Both the position numbers and the translations under genes were made by a program. Source: Megalopta genalis (Eukaryota > Arthropoda > Insecta > Hymenoptera > Halictidae). Taken from it: 64,000 nt of DNA. The notes beneath the pieces are model-generated. The model did not search any database, was not told the origin of the DNA, and saw nothing but the letters and a program-made list of their open reading frames with translations. The stretch lies in NCBI RefSeq assembly GCF_051020955.1, contig NW_027477021.1, positions 42,833 through 106,832 on the forward strand, given 5' to 3'. The stretch's first letter is position 1, and the number at the start of each line of letters is the position of its first letter. This document shows, one piece after another, positions 22,125 to 33,872 of this stretch.

Positions 22125-24280
22125 GTTGTTTGTTGTTTGTTCTTCGTTGTTTGTTGTTTGTTGTTTGTTCTTCGTTGTTTGTTGTTTGTTCTTCGTTGCT
22201 TGTTGCTTGTTGTTTGTTCTTCGTTGCTTGTTGCTTGTTGCTTGTTGCTTGTTGTTTGTTGTTTGTTCTTCGTTGTTTGTTGTTTGTTCTTCGTTGTTTG
22301 TTGTTTGTTCTTCGTTGTTTGTTGTTTGTTCTTCGTTGTTTGTTGTTTGTTCTTCGTTGTTTGTTGTTTGTTCTTCGTTGTTTGTTGTTTGTTCTTCGTT
22401 GTTTGTTGTTTGTTCTTCGTTGTTTGTTGTTTGTTCTTCGTTGTTTGTTGTTTGTTCTTCGTTGTTTGTTGTTTGTTCTTCGTTGTTTGTTGTTTGTTCT
22501 TCGTTGTTTGTTGTTTGTTCTTCGTTGTTTGTTGTTTGTTCTTCGTTGTTTGTTGTTTGTTCTTCGTTGTTTGTTGTTTGTTCTTCGTTGTTTGTTGTTT
22601 GTTCTTCGTTGTTTGCTGTTTGTTCTTCGTTGTTTGCTGTTTGTTCTTCGTTGTTTGCTGTTTGTTCTTCGTTGTTTGCTGTTTGTTCTTCGTTGTTTGC
22701 TGTTTGTTCTTCGTTGTTTGCTGTTTGTTCTTCGTTGTTTGCTGTTTGTTCTTCGTTGTTTGCTGTTTGTTCTTCGTTGTTTGTTGCTTGTTCTTCGTTG
22801 TTTGTTGCTTGTTCTTCGTTGTTTGTTGCTTGTTCTTCGTTGTTTGTTGCTTGTTCTTCGTTGTTTGTTGCTTGTTCTTCGTTGTTTGTTGCTTGTTCTT
22901 CGTTGTTTGTTGCTTGTTCTTCTTTGTTTGTTGCTTGTTCTTCGTTGTTTGTTGCTTGTTCTTCGTTGTTTGTTGTTTGTTCTTCGTTGTTTGTGGTTTG
23001 TTCTTCGTTGTTTGAAGTTTGTTCTTCGTTGTTCGTTGTTTGTTCTTCGTTGTTCGTTGTTTGTTCTTCGTTGTTCGTTGTTTGTTCTTCGTTGTTCGTT
23101 GTTTGTTCTTCGTTGTTCGTTGTTTGTTCTTCGTTGTTCGTTGTTTGTTCTTCGTTGTTCGTTGTTTGTTCTTCGTTGTTCGTTGTTGGTTCTTCGTTGT
23201 TCGTTGTTCGTTGTTCGTTGTTCGTTGTTCGTTGTTCGTTGTTCGTTGTTCGTTGTTCGTTGTTCGTTGTTTGTTCTTCGTTGTTTGTTCTTCGTTGTTT
23301 GTTCTTCGTTGTTTGTTCTTCGTTGTTTGTTCTTCGTTGTTTGTTCTTCGTTGTGTGTTCTTCGTTGTTTGTTCTTCGTTGTTTGGTCTTCGTTGTTTGT
23401 TCTTCGTTGTTTGTTCTTCGTTGTTTGTTCTTCGTTGTATGTTCTTCGTTGTTTGTTCTTCGTTGTTTGTTCTTCGTTGTTTGTTCTTCGTTGTTTGTTC
23501 TTCGTTGTTTGTTCTTCGTTGTTTGTTCTTCGTTGTTTGTTGTTTGTTCTTCGTTGTTTGTTCTTCGTTGTTTGTTCTTCGTTGTTTGTTGTTCGTTGTT
23601 TGTTCTTCGTTGTTTGTTGTTTGTTCTTCGTTGTTTGTTGTTTGTTCTTCGTTGTTTGTTGTTTGTTCTTCGTTGTTTGTTGTTTGTTCTTCGTTGTTTG
23701 TTGTTTGTTCTTCGTTGTTTGTTGTTTGTTCTTCGTTGTTTGTTGTTTGTTCTTCGTTGTTTGTTGTTTGTTCTTCGTTGTTTGTTGTTTGTTCATCGTT
23801 GTTTGTTGTTTGTTCTTCGATGTTTGTTGTTTGTTCTTCGCTGTTTGTTGTTTGTTCTTCGTTGTTTGTTGTTTGTTGTTTGTTCTTCGTTGTTTATTGT
23901 TTGTTGTTTGTTCTTCGTTGTTTGTTGTTTGTTGTTTGTTCTTCGTTGTTTGTTGTTTGTTGTTTGTTCTTCGTTGTTTGTTGTTTGTTGTTTGTTCTTC
24001 GTTTTTTGTTGCTTGTTCTTCGTTGTTTGTTGTTTGTTCTTCGTTGTTTGTTGTTTGTTGTTTGTTGTTTGTTCTTCGTTGTTTGTTGTTTATTGTTTTT
24101 TCTTCGTTGTTTCTTGTTTGTTGTTTGTTCTTCGTTGTTTGTTCTTCGTTGTTTGTTCTTCGTTGTTTGTTCTTCGTTGTTTGTTCTTCGTTGTTTGTTC
24201 TTCGTTGTTTGTTCTTCGTTGTTTGTTCTTCGTTGTTTGTTCTTCGTTGTTTGTTCTTCGTTGTTCGTTGTTCGTTGTTC
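22125..24280. repeat. P module, copy 2
   Basis: Same order as copy 1, but eight GCTGTTT repeats (22615 to 22762), one GTGTGTTC-type unit and no GTTGATT. TTCTTCTTT is at 22917, the GAAGTTT unit ends near 23015, and GTTCATC (cat) is at 23794. All of these landmarks recur exactly 2,648 bp later in copy 3. Confidence 0.92.
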
Positions 24281-24310
24281 GTTGTTCGTTTGTTCGTTGT
24301 TCGTTTGTTC
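24281..24310. repeat. 15-bp sub-repeat, only two copies
   Basis: GTTTGTTC at 24288 and 24303. Every other site in the window has three copies. Confidence 0.95.
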
Positions 24311-24772
24311 GTTGTTCGTTGTTCGTTGTTCGTTGTTCGTTGTTCGTTGTTCGTTGTTCGTTGTTCGTTGTTCGTTGTTCGTTGTTCGTTGTTCGTTGTT
24401 CGTTGTTCGTTGTTCGTTGTTCGTTGTTCGTTGTTCGTTGTTCGTTGTTCGTTGTTCGTTGTTCGTTGTTCGTTGTTCGTTGTTCGTTGTTCGTTGTTCG
24501 TTGTTCGTTGTTCGTTGTTCGTTGTTCGTTGTTCGTTGTTCGTTGTTCGTTGTTCGTTGTTCGTTGTTCGTTGTTCGTTGTTCGTTGTTCGTTGTTCGTT
24601 GTTCGTTGTTCGTTGTTCGTTGTTCGTTGTTCGTTGTTCGTTGTTCGTTGTTCGTTGTTCGTTGTTCGTTGTTCGTTGTTCGTTGTTCGTTGTTCGTTGT
24701 TCGTTGTTCGTTGTTCGTTGTTCGTTGTTCGTTGTTCGTTGTTCGTTGTTCGTTGTTCGTTGTTCGTTGTTC
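24311..24772. repeat. Pure B array, 66 units, without markers
   Basis: 462 bp of B lacking the GATGTTC and GTGGTTC that normally follow a 15-bp repeat. It runs straight into another P module, so it probably fuses the start of one type of B array with the end of another. Confidence 0.93.
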
Positions 24773-26928
24773 GTTGTTTGTTGTTTGTTCTTCGTTGTTT
24801 GTTGTTTGTTGTTTGTTCTTCGTTGTTTGTTGTTTGTTCTTCGTTGCTTGTTGCTTGTTGTTTGTTCTTCGTTGCTTGTTGCTTGTTGCTTGTTGCTTGT
24901 TGTTTGTTGTTTGTTCTTCGTTGTTTGTTGTTTGTTCTTCGTTGTTTGTTGTTTGTTCTTCGTTGTTTGTTGTTTGTTCTTCGTTGTTTGTTGTTTGTTC
25001 TTCGTTGTTTGTTGTTTGTTCTTCGTTGTTTGTTGTTTGTTCTTCGTTGTTTGTTGTTTGTTCTTCGTTGTTTGTTGTTTGTTCTTCGTTGTTTGTTGTT
25101 TGTTCTTCGTTGTTTGTTGTTTGTTCTTCGTTGTTTGTTGTTTGTTCTTCGTTGTTTGTTGTTTGTTCTTCGTTGTTTGTTGTTTGTTCTTCGTTGTTTG
25201 TTGTTTGTTCTTCGTTGTTTGTTGTTTGTTCTTCGTTGTTTGTTGTTTGTTCTTCGTTGTTTGCTGTTTGTTCTTCGTTGTTTGCTGTTTGTTCTTCGTT
25301 GTTTGCTGTTTGTTCTTCGTTGTTTGCTGTTTGTTCTTCGTTGTTTGCTGTTTGTTCTTCGTTGTTTGCTGTTTGTTCTTCGTTGTTTGCTGTTTGTTCT
25401 TCGTTGTTTGCTGTTTGTTCTTCGTTGTTTGTTGCTTGTTCTTCGTTGTTTGTTGCTTGTTCTTCGTTGTTTGTTGCTTGTTCTTCGTTGTTTGTTGCTT
25501 GTTCTTCGTTGTTTGTTGCTTGTTCTTCGTTGTTTGTTGCTTGTTCTTCGTTGTTTGTTGCTTGTTCTTCTTTGTTTGTTGCTTGTTCTTCGTTGTTTGT
25601 TGCTTGTTCTTCGTTGTTTGTTGTTTGTTCTTCGTTGTTTGTGGTTTGTTCTTCGTTGTTTGAAGTTTGTTCTTCGTTGTTCGTTGTTTGTTCTTCGTTG
25701 TTCGTTGTTTGTTCTTCGTTGTTCGTTGTTTGTTCTTCGTTGTTCGTTGTTTGTTCTTCGTTGTTCGTTGTTTGTTCTTCGTTGTTCGTTGTTTGTTCTT
25801 CGTTGTTCGTTGTTTGTTCTTCGTTGTTCGTTGTTGGTTCTTCGTTGTTCGTTGTTCGTTGTTCGTTGTTCGTTGTTCGTTGTTCGTTGTTCGTTGTTCG
25901 TTGTTCGTTGTTCGTTGTTTGTTCTTCGTTGTTTGTTCTTCGTTGTTTGTTCTTCGTTGTTTGTTCTTCGTTGTTTGTTCTTCGTTGTTTGTTCTTCGTT
26001 GTGTGTTCTTCGTTGTTTGTTCTTCGTTGTTTGGTCTTCGTTGTTTGTTCTTCGTTGTTTGTTCTTCGTTGTTTGTTCTTCGTTGTATGTTCTTCGTTGT
26101 TTGTTCTTCGTTGTTTGTTCTTCGTTGTTTGTTCTTCGTTGTTTGTTCTTCGTTGTTTGTTCTTCGTTGTTTGTTCTTCGTTGTTTGTTGTTTGTTCTTC
26201 GTTGTTTGTTCTTCGTTGTTTGTTCTTCGTTGTTTGTTGTTCGTTGTTTGTTCTTCGTTGTTTGTTGTTTGTTCTTCGTTGTTTGTTGTTTGTTCTTCGT
26301 TGTTTGTTGTTTGTTCTTCGTTGTTTGTTGTTTGTTCTTCGTTGTTTGTTGTTTGTTCTTCGTTGTTTGTTGTTTGTTCTTCGTTGTTTGTTGTTTGTTC
26401 TTCGTTGTTTGTTGTTTGTTCTTCGTTGTTTGTTGTTTGTTCATCGTTGTTTGTTGTTTGTTCTTCGATGTTTGTTGTTTGTTCTTCGCTGTTTGTTGTT
26501 TGTTCTTCGTTGTTTGTTGTTTGTTGTTTGTTCTTCGTTGTTTATTGTTTGTTGTTTGTTCTTCGTTGTTTGTTGTTTGTTGTTTGTTCTTCGTTGTTTG
26601 TTGTTTGTTGTTTGTTCTTCGTTGTTTGTTGTTTGTTGTTTGTTCTTCGTTTTTTGTTGCTTGTTCTTCGTTGTTTGTTGTTTGTTCTTCGTTGTTTGTT
26701 GTTTGTTGTTTGTTGTTTGTTCTTCGTTGTTTGTTGTTTATTGTTTTTTCTTCGTTGTTTCTTGTTTGTTGTTTGTTCTTCGTTGTTTGTTCTTCGTTGT
26801 TTGTTCTTCGTTGTTTGTTCTTCGTTGTTTGTTCTTCGTTGTTTGTTCTTCGTTGTTTGTTCTTCGTTGTTTGTTCTTCGTTGTTTGTTCTTCGTTGTTT
26901 GTTCTTCGTTGTTCGTTGTTCGTTGTTC
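24773..26928. repeat. P module, copy 3
   Basis: Landmark-for-landmark copy of 22125-24280 at an offset of 2,648 bp: GCTGTTT from 25263, TTCTTCTTT at 25565, GAAGTTT ending near 25663, GTTCATC (cat) at 26442. Both copies are 2,156 bp. Confidence 0.93.
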
Positions 26929-27309
26929 GTTGTTCGTTTGTTCGTTGTTCGTTTGTTCGTTGTTCGTTTGTTCGTTGTTCGTTGTTCGTTGTTCGTTGTT
27001 CGTTGTTCGATGTTCGTTGTTCGTTGTTCGTTGTTCGTTGTTCGTTGTTCGTTGTTCGTTGTTCGTTGTTCGTTGTTCGTTGTTCGTTGTTCGTTGTTCG
27101 TTGTTCGTTGTTCGTTGTTCGTTGTTCGTTGTTCGTTGTTCGTTGTTCGTTGTTCGTTGTTCGTTGTTCGTTGTTCGTTGTTCGTTGTTCGTTGTTCGTT
27201 GTTCGTTGTTCGTTGTTCGTTGTTCGTTGTTCGTTGTTCGTTGTTCGTTGTTCGTTGTTCGTTGTTCGTTGTTCGTTGTTCGTTGTTCGTTGTTCGTGGT
27301 TCGTTGTTC
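26929..27309. repeat. 15-bp sub-repeat (three copies) and marked B array, 48 units
   Basis: 15-bp repeat at 26929-26973. B follows to 27309 with GATGTTC at 27009 and GTGGTTC at 27296. Confidence 0.94.
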
Positions 27310-27617
27310 GTTGTTTGTTGTTTGTTCTTCGTTGTTTGTTGTTTGTTCTTCGTTGTTTGTTGTTTGTTGTTTGTTTTTCGTTGCTTGTTGTTTGTTGTTT
27401 GTTCTTCGTTGCTTGTTGCTTGTTCTTCGTTGCTTGTTGTTTGTTGTTTGTTCTTCGTTGTTTGTTGTTTGTTCTTCGTTGTTTGTTGTTTGTTCTTCGT
27501 TGTTTGTTGTTTGTTCTTCGTTGTTTGTTGTTTGTTCTTCGTTGTTTGTTGTCTGTTCTTCGTTGTTTGTTGTTTGTTCTTCGTTGTTTGTTGTTTGTTG
27601 TTTGTTGTTTGTTGTTT
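27310..27617. repeat. Shortened A/C/D composite
   Basis: Starts like 14914-15459 (D-A-A, GTTTTTC, C units, one GTTGTCT) but is cut short and passes through a few A units into a B array. The second 15-bp repeat expected here is missing. Confidence 0.9.
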
Positions 27618-28527
27618 GTTGTTCGTTGTTCGTTGTTCGTTGTTCGTTGTTCGTTGTTCGTTGTTCGTTGTTCGTTGTTCGTTGTTCGTTGTTCGTTGTT
27701 CGTTGTTCGTTGTTCGTTGTTCGTTGTTCGTTGTTCGTTGTTCGTTGTTCGTTGTTCGTTGTTCGTTGTTCGTTGTTCGTTGTTCGTTGTTCGTTGTTCG
27801 TTGTTCGTTGTTCGTTGTTCGTTGTTCGTTGTTCGTTGTTCGTTGTTCGTTGTTCGTTGTTCGTTGTTCGTTGTTCGTTGTTCGTTGTTCGTTGTTCGTT
27901 GTTCGTTGTTCGTTGTTCGTTGTTCGTTGTTCGTTGTTCGTTGTTCGTTGTTCGTTGTTCGTTGTTCGTTGTTCGTTGTTCGTTGTTCGTTGTTCGTTGT
28001 TCGTTGTTCGTTGTTCGTTGTTCGTTGTTCGTTGTTCGTTGTTCGTTGTTCGTTGTTCGTTGTTCGTTGTTCGTTGTTCGTTGTTCGTTGTTCGTTGTTC
28101 GTTGTTCGTTGTTCGTTGTTCGTTGTTCGTTGTTCGTTGTTCGTTGTTCGTTGTTCGTTGTTCGTTGTTCGTTGTTCGTTGTTCGTTGTTCGTTGTTCGT
28201 TGTTCGTTGTTCGTTGTTCGTTGTTCGTTGTTCGTTGTTCGTTGTTCGTTGTTCGTTGTTCGTTGTTCGTTGTTCGTTGTTCGTTGTTCGTTGTTCGTTG
28301 TTCGTTGTTCGTTGTTCGTTGTTCGTTGTTCGTTGTTCGTTGTTCGTTGTTCGTTGTTCGTTGTTCGTTGTTCGTTGTTCGTTGTTCGTTGTTCGTTGTT
28401 CGTTGTTCGTTGTTCGTTGTTCGTTGTTCGTTGTTCGTTGTTCGTTGTTCGTTGTTCGTTGTTCGTTGTTCGTTGTTCGTTGTTCGTTGTTCGTTGTTCG
28501 TTGTTCGTTGTTCGTTGTTCGTTGTTC
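27618..28527. repeat. Pure B array, 130 units
   Basis: 910 bp of B. The counterpart at 42563 has only 25 units, a difference of exactly 735 bp. Confidence 0.96.
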
Positions 28528-28695
28528 GTTGTTTGTTGTTTGTTGTTTGTTGTTTGTTGTTTGTTGTTTGTTGTTTGTTGTTTGTTGTTTGTTGTTTGTT
28601 GTTTGTTGTTTGTTGTTTGTTGTTTGTTGTTTGTTGTTTGTTGTTTGTTGTTTGTTGTTTGTTGTTTGTTGTTTGTTGTTTGTTGTTTGTTGTTT
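28528..28695. repeat. Pure A array, 24 units
   Basis: 168 bp of A between two B arrays. Confidence 0.96.
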
Positions 28696-29409
28696 GTTGT
28701 TCGTTGTTCGTTGTTCGTTGTTCGTTGTTCGTTGTTCGTTGTTCGTTGTTCGTTGTTCGTTGTTCGTTGTTCGTTGTTCGTTGTTCGTTGTTCGTTGTTC
28801 GTTGTTCGTTGTTCGTTGTTCGTTGTTCGTTGTTCGTTGTTCGTTGTTCGTTGTTCGTTGTTCGTTGTTCGTTGTTCGTTGTTCGTTGTTCGTTGTTCGT
28901 TGTTCGTTGTTCGTTGTTCGTTGTTCGTTGTTCGTTGTTCGTTGTTCGTTGTTCGTTGTTCGTTGTTCGTTGTTCGTTGTTCGTTGTTCGTTGTTCGTTG
29001 TTCGTTGTTCGTTGTTCGTTGTTCGTTGTTCGTTGTTCGTTGTTCGTTGTTCGTTGTTCGTTGTTCGTTGTTCGTTGTTCGTTGTTCGTTGTTCGTTGTT
29101 CGTTGTTCGTTGTTCGTTGTTCGTTGTTCGTTGTTCGTTGTTCGTTGTTCGTTGTTCGTTGTTCGTTGTTCGTTGTTCGTTGTTCGTTGTTCGTTGTTCG
29201 TTGTTCGTTGTTCGTTGTTCGTTGTTCGTTGTTCGTTGTTCGTTGTTCGTTGTTCGTTGTTCGTTGTTCGTTGTTCGTTGTTCGTTGTTCGTTGTTCGTT
29301 GTTCGTTGTTCGTTGTTCGTTGTTCGTTGTTCGTTGTTCGTTGTTCGTTGTTCGTTGTTCGTTGTTCGTTGTTCGTTGTTCGTTGTTCGTTGTTCGTTGT
29401 TCGTTGTTC
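28696..29409. repeat. Pure B array, 102 units
   Basis: 714 bp of B; the counterpart at 42885-43598 is also exactly 102 units. Confidence 0.96.
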
Positions 29410-29934
29410 GTTGTTTGTTGTTTGTTGTTTGTTGTTTGTTGTTTGTTGTTTGTTGTTTGTTGTTTGTTGTTTGTTGTTTGTTGTTTGTTGTTTGTTGTTT
29501 GTTGTTTGTTGTTTGTTGTTTGTTGTTTGTTGTTTGTTGTTTGTTGTTTGTTGTTTGTTGTTTGTTGTTTGTTGTTTGTTGTTTGTTGTTTGTTGTTTGT
29601 TGTTTGTTGTTTGTTGTTTGTTGTTTGTTGTTTGTTGTTTGTTGTTTGTTGTTTGTTGTTTGTTGTTTGTTGTTTGTTGTTTGTTGTTTGTTGTTTGTTG
29701 TTTGTTGTTTGTTGTTTGTTGTTTGTTGTTTGTTGTTTGTTGTTTGTTGTTTGTTGTTTGTTGTTTGTTGTTTGTTGTTTGTTGTTTGTTGTTTGTTGTT
29801 TGTTGTTTGTTGTTTGTTGTTTGTTGTTTGTTGTTTGTTGTTTGTTGTTTGTTGTTTGTTGTTTGTTGTTTGTTGTTTGTTGTTTGTTGTTTGTTGTTTG
29901 TTGTTTGTTGTTTGTTGTTTGTTGTTTGTTGTTT
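29410..29934. repeat. Pure A array, 75 units
   Basis: 525 bp of A. Confidence 0.96.
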
Positions 29935-30172
29935 GTTGTTCGTTGTTTGTTGTTCGTTGTTTGTTGTTCGTTGTTTGTTGTTTGTTGTTTGTTGTTTGTT
30001 GTTTGTTGTTTGTTGTTTGTTGTTTGTTGTTCGTTGTTCGTTGTTTGTTGTTTGTTGTTTGTTGTTTGTTGTTTGTTGTTTGTTGTTTGTTGTTTGTTGT
30101 TTGTTGTTTGTTGTTTGTTGTTCGTTGTTTGTTGTTTGTTGTTCGTTGTTTGTTGTTTGTTGTTCGTTGTTC
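29935..30172. repeat. A array with scattered single B units
   Basis: Isolated B units (29935 and several others), some at regular 14- or 21-bp spacing, within A. A similar patch lies at 44138-44347. Confidence 0.93.
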
Positions 30173-31040
30173 GTTGTTTGTTGTTTGTTGTTTGTTGTTT
30201 GTTGTTTGTTGTTTGTTGTTTGTTGTTTGTTGTTTGTTGTTTGTTGTTTGTTGTTTGTTGTTTGTTGTTTGTTGTTTGTTGTTTGTTGTTTGTTGTTTGT
30301 TGTTTGTTGTTTGTTGTTTGTTGTTTGTTGTTTGTTGTTTGTTGTTTGTTGTTTGTTGTTTGTTGTTTGTTGTTTGTTGTTTGTTGTTTGTTGTTTGTTG
30401 TTTGTTGTTTGTTGTTTGTTGTTTGTTGTTTGTTGTTTGTTGTTTGTTGTTTGTTGTTTGTTGTTTGTTGTTTGTTGTTTGTTGTTTGTTGTTTGTTGTT
30501 TGTTGTTTGTTGTTTGTTGTTTGTTGTTTGTTGTTTGTTGTTTGTTGTTTGTTGTTTGTTGTTTGTTGTTTGTTGTTTGTTGTTTGTTGTTTGTTGTTTG
30601 TTGTTTGTTGTTTGTTGTTTGTTGTTTGTTGTTTGTTGTTTGTTGTTTGTTGTTTGTTGTTTGTTGTTTGTTGTTTGTTGTTTGTTGTTTGTTGTTTGTT
30701 GTTTGTTGTTTGTTGTTTGTTGTTTGTTGTTTGTTGTTTGTTGTTTGTTGTTTGTTGTTTGTTGTTTGTTGTTTGTTGTTTGTTGTTTGTTGTTTGTTGT
30801 TTGTTGTTTGTTGTTTGTTGTTTGTTGTTTGTTGTTTGTTGTTTGTTGTTTGTTGTTTGTTGTTTGTTGTTTGTTGTTTGTTGTTTGTTGTTTGTTGTTT
30901 GTTGTTTGTTGTTTGTTGTTTGTTGTTTGTTGTTTGTTGTTTGTTGTTTGTTGTTTGTTGTTTGTTGTTTGTTGTTTGTTGTTTGTTGTTTGTTGTTTGT
31001 TGTTTGTTGTTTGTTGTTTGTTGTTTGTTGTTTGTTGTTT
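30173..31040. repeat. Pure A array, 124 units
   Basis: 868 bp of A ahead of a Q module head. Confidence 0.96.
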
Positions 31041-31446
31041 GTTGTTCGTTGTTCGTTGTTTGTTGTTCGTTGTTCGTTGTTCGTTGTTCGTTGTTTGTTG
31101 TTCGTTGTTGGTTGTTCGTTGTTCGTTGTTCGTTGTTCGTTGTTCGTTGTTCGTTGTTCGTTGTTTGTTGCTTGTTGCTTGTTGCTTGTTGCTTGTTGCT
31201 TGTTGCTTGTTGCTTGTTGCTTGTTGCTTGTTGCTTGTTGCTTGTTGCTTGTTGCTTGTTGCTTGTTGCTTGTTGCTTGTTGCTTGTTGCTTGTTGCTTG
31301 TTGCTTGTTGCTTGTTGTTCGTTGTTCGTTGTTCGTTGCTTGTTGCTTGTTGCTTGTGGTTCGTTGTTCGTTGTTCGTTGTTCGTTGTTCGTTGTTCGTT
31401 GTTCGTTGTTCGTTGTTCGTTGTTCGTTGTTCGTTGTTCGTTGTTC
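31041..31446. repeat. Q module head, copy 3
   Basis: A/B mix, 21 C units (31167-31313), B-B-B, C-C-C, GTGGTTC (31356), 12 B units (31363-31446). Confidence 0.94.
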
Positions 31447-32265
31447 GTTCTTCGTTCTTCGTTCTTCGTTGTTTGTTGTTTGTTCTTCGTTGTTTGTTCT
31501 TCGTTCTTCGTTGTTTGTTCTTCGTTGTTTGTTGCTTGTTGTTTGTTCTTCGTTGTTTGTTCTTCGTTGTTTGTTGTTCGTTGTTTGTTCTTCGTTGTTT
31601 GTTGTTTGTTCTTCGTTGTTTGTTGTTTGTTCTTCGTTGTTTGTTGTTTGTTCTTCGTTGTTTGTTGTTTGTTCTTCGTTGTTTGTTGTTTGTTCTTCGT
31701 TGTTTGTTGTTTGTTCTTCGTTGTTTGTTGTTTGTTCTTCGTTGTTTGTTGTTTGTTCATCGTTGTTTGTTGTTTGTTCTTCGATGTTTGTTGTTTGTTC
31801 TTCGCTGTTTGTTGTTTGTTCTTCGTTGTTTGTTGTTTGTTGTTTGTTCTTCGTTGTTTATTGTTTGTTGTTTGTTCTTCGTTGTTTGTTGTTTGTTGTT
31901 TGATCTTCGTTGTTTGTTGTTTGTTGTTTGTTCTTCGTTGTTTGTTGTTTGTTGTTTGTTCTTCGTTTTTTGTTGCTTGTTCTTCGTTGTTTGTTGTTTG
32001 TTCTTCGTTGTTTGTTGTTTGTTGTTTGTTGTTTGTTCTTCGTTGTTTGTTGTTTGTTGTTTTTTCTTCGTTGTTTCTTGTTTGTTGTTTGTTCTTCGTT
32101 GTTTGTTCTTCGTTGTTTGTTCTTCGTTGTTTGTTCTTCGTTGTTTGTTCTTCGTTGTTTGTTCTTCGTTGTTTGTTCTTCGTTGTTTGTTCTTCGTTGT
32201 TTGTTCTTCGTTGTTTGTTCTTCGTTGTTTGTTCTTCGTTGTTTGTTCTTCGTTGTTCGTTGTTC
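31447..32265. repeat. Chimeric composite: Q start joined to P end
   Basis: Starts as a Q composite (D-D-D at 31447, one C unit near 31530) but after two D-A steps continues as the second part of a P module. The B unit at 31572 corresponds to 13811, followed by D-A-A, GTTCATC, GATGTTT, 28-bp repeats, and GATC at 31902 matching 14141. The usual Q marks (GTTTGGTG, six-T units) are missing. The join lies within the 14-bp D-A repeats at about 31545-31571. Confidence 0.92.
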
Positions 32266-32681
32266 GTTGTTCGTTTGTTCGTTGTTCGTTTGTTCGTTGT
32301 TCGTTTGTTCGTTGTTCGTTGTTCGTTGTTCGTTGTTCGTTGTTCGATGTTCGTTGTTCGTTGTTCGTTGTTCGTTGTTCGTTGTTCGTTGTTCGTTGTT
32401 CGTTGTTCGTTGTTCGTTGTTCGTTGTTCGTTGTTCGTTGTTCGTTGTTCGTTGTTCGTTGTTCGTTGTTCGTTGTTCGTTGTTCGTTGTTCGTTGTTCG
32501 TTGTTCGTTGTTCGTTGTTCGTTGTTCGTTGTTCGTTGTTCGTTGTTCGTTGTTCGTTGTTCGTTGTTCGTTGTTCGTTGTTCGTTGTTCGTTGTTCGTT
32601 GTTCGTTGTTCGTTGTTCGTTGTTCGTTGTTCGTTGTTCGTTGTTCGTTGTTCGTTGTTCGTTGTTCGTGGTTCGTTGTTC
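32266..32681. repeat. 15-bp sub-repeat (three copies) and marked B array, 53 units
   Basis: 15-bp repeat 32266-32310. B to 32681 with GATGTTC at 32346 and GTGGTTC at 32668. Confidence 0.94.
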
Positions 32682-33227
32682 GTTGTTTGTTGTTTGTTCT
32701 TCGTTGTTTGTTGTTTGTTCTTCGTTGTTTGTTGTTTGTTGTTTGTTTTTCGTTGCTTGTTGTTTGTTGTTTGTTCTTCGTTGCTTGTTGCTTGTTGCTT
32801 GTTGCTTGTTGTTTGTTGTTTGTTCTTCGTTGTTTGTTGTTTGTTCTTCGTTGTTTGTTGTTTGTTCTTCGTTGTTTGTTGTTTGTTCTTCGTTGTTTGT
32901 TGTTTGTTCTTCGTTGTTTGTTGTCTGTTCTTCGTTGTTTGTTGTTTGTTCTTCGTTGTTTGTTGTTTGTTCTTCGTTGTTTGTTGTTTGTTGTTTGTTG
33001 TTTGTTCTTCGTTGTTTGTTGTTTGTTGTTTTTTCTTCGTTGTTTCTTGTTTGTTGTTTGTTCTTCGTTGTTTGTTCTTCGTTGTTTGTTCTTCGTTGTT
33101 CGTTCTTCGTTGTTTGTTCTTCGTTGTTTGTTCTTCGTTGTTTGTTCTTCGTTGTTTGTTCTTCGTTGTTTGTTCTTCGTTGTTCGTTCTTCGTTGTTCG
33201 TTCTTCGTTGTTCGTTGTTCGTTGTTC
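32682..33227. repeat. A/C/D composite between two 15-bp repeat sites
   Basis: Counterpart of 14914-15459, with the same 546-bp length and the same GTTTTTC and GTTGTCT marks. Confidence 0.91.
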
Positions 33228-33475
33228 GTTGTTCGTTTGTTCGTTGTTCGTTTGTTCGTTGTTCGTTTGTTCGTTGTTCGTTGTTCGTTGTTCGTTGTTC
33301 GTTGTTCGTTGTTCGTTGTTCGTTGTTCGTTGTTCGTTGTTCGTTGTTCGTTGTTCGTTGTTCGTTGTTCGTTGTTCGTTGTTCGTTGTTCGTTGTTCGT
33401 TGTTCGTTGTTCGTTGTTCGTTGTTCGTTGTTCGTTGTTCATTGTTCGTTGTTCGTTGTTCGTTGTTCGTTGTTC
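33228..33475. repeat. 15-bp sub-repeat (three copies) and B array, 29 units
   Basis: 15-bp repeat 33228-33272. B to 33475 with TTCATTG at 33440, the mark seen at 15665. Confidence 0.94.
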
Positions 33476-33872
33476 GTTGTTTGTTGTTTGTTCTTCGTTG
33501 TTTGTTGTTTGTTCTTCGTTGTTTGTTGTTTGTTGTTTGTTCTTCGTTGCTTGTTGTTTGTTGTTTGTTCTTCGTTGCTTGTTGCTTGTTGCTTGTTGCT
33601 TGTTGTTTGTTGTTTGTTCTTCGTTGTTTGTTGTTTGTTCTTCGTTGTTTGTTGTTTGTTCTTCGTTGTTTGTTCTTCGTTGTTTGTTGTTTGTTCTTCG
33701 TTGTTTGTTCTTCGTTGTTTGTTCTTCGTTGTTTGTTCTTCGTTGTTTGTTCTTCGTTGTTTGTTCTTCGTTGTTTGTTCTTCGTTGTTTGTTCTTCGTT
33801 GTTTGTTCTTCGTTGTTTGTTCTTCGTTGTTTGTTCTTCGTTGTTAGTTCTTCGTTGTTTGTTCTTCGTTTT
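33476..33872. repeat. A/C/D composite ending in GTTAG unit and GTTTT junction
   Basis: 397 bp, the same length as 15701-16097, with GTTAGTTC near 33844 and GTTTT at 33868-33872. Confidence 0.91.

Noticed and set aside
29935..30172. Scattered B units in A as sequencing error
   Set aside because: A similar patch with isolated B units lies at the matching place 44138-44347, so at least part of the pattern is inherited.
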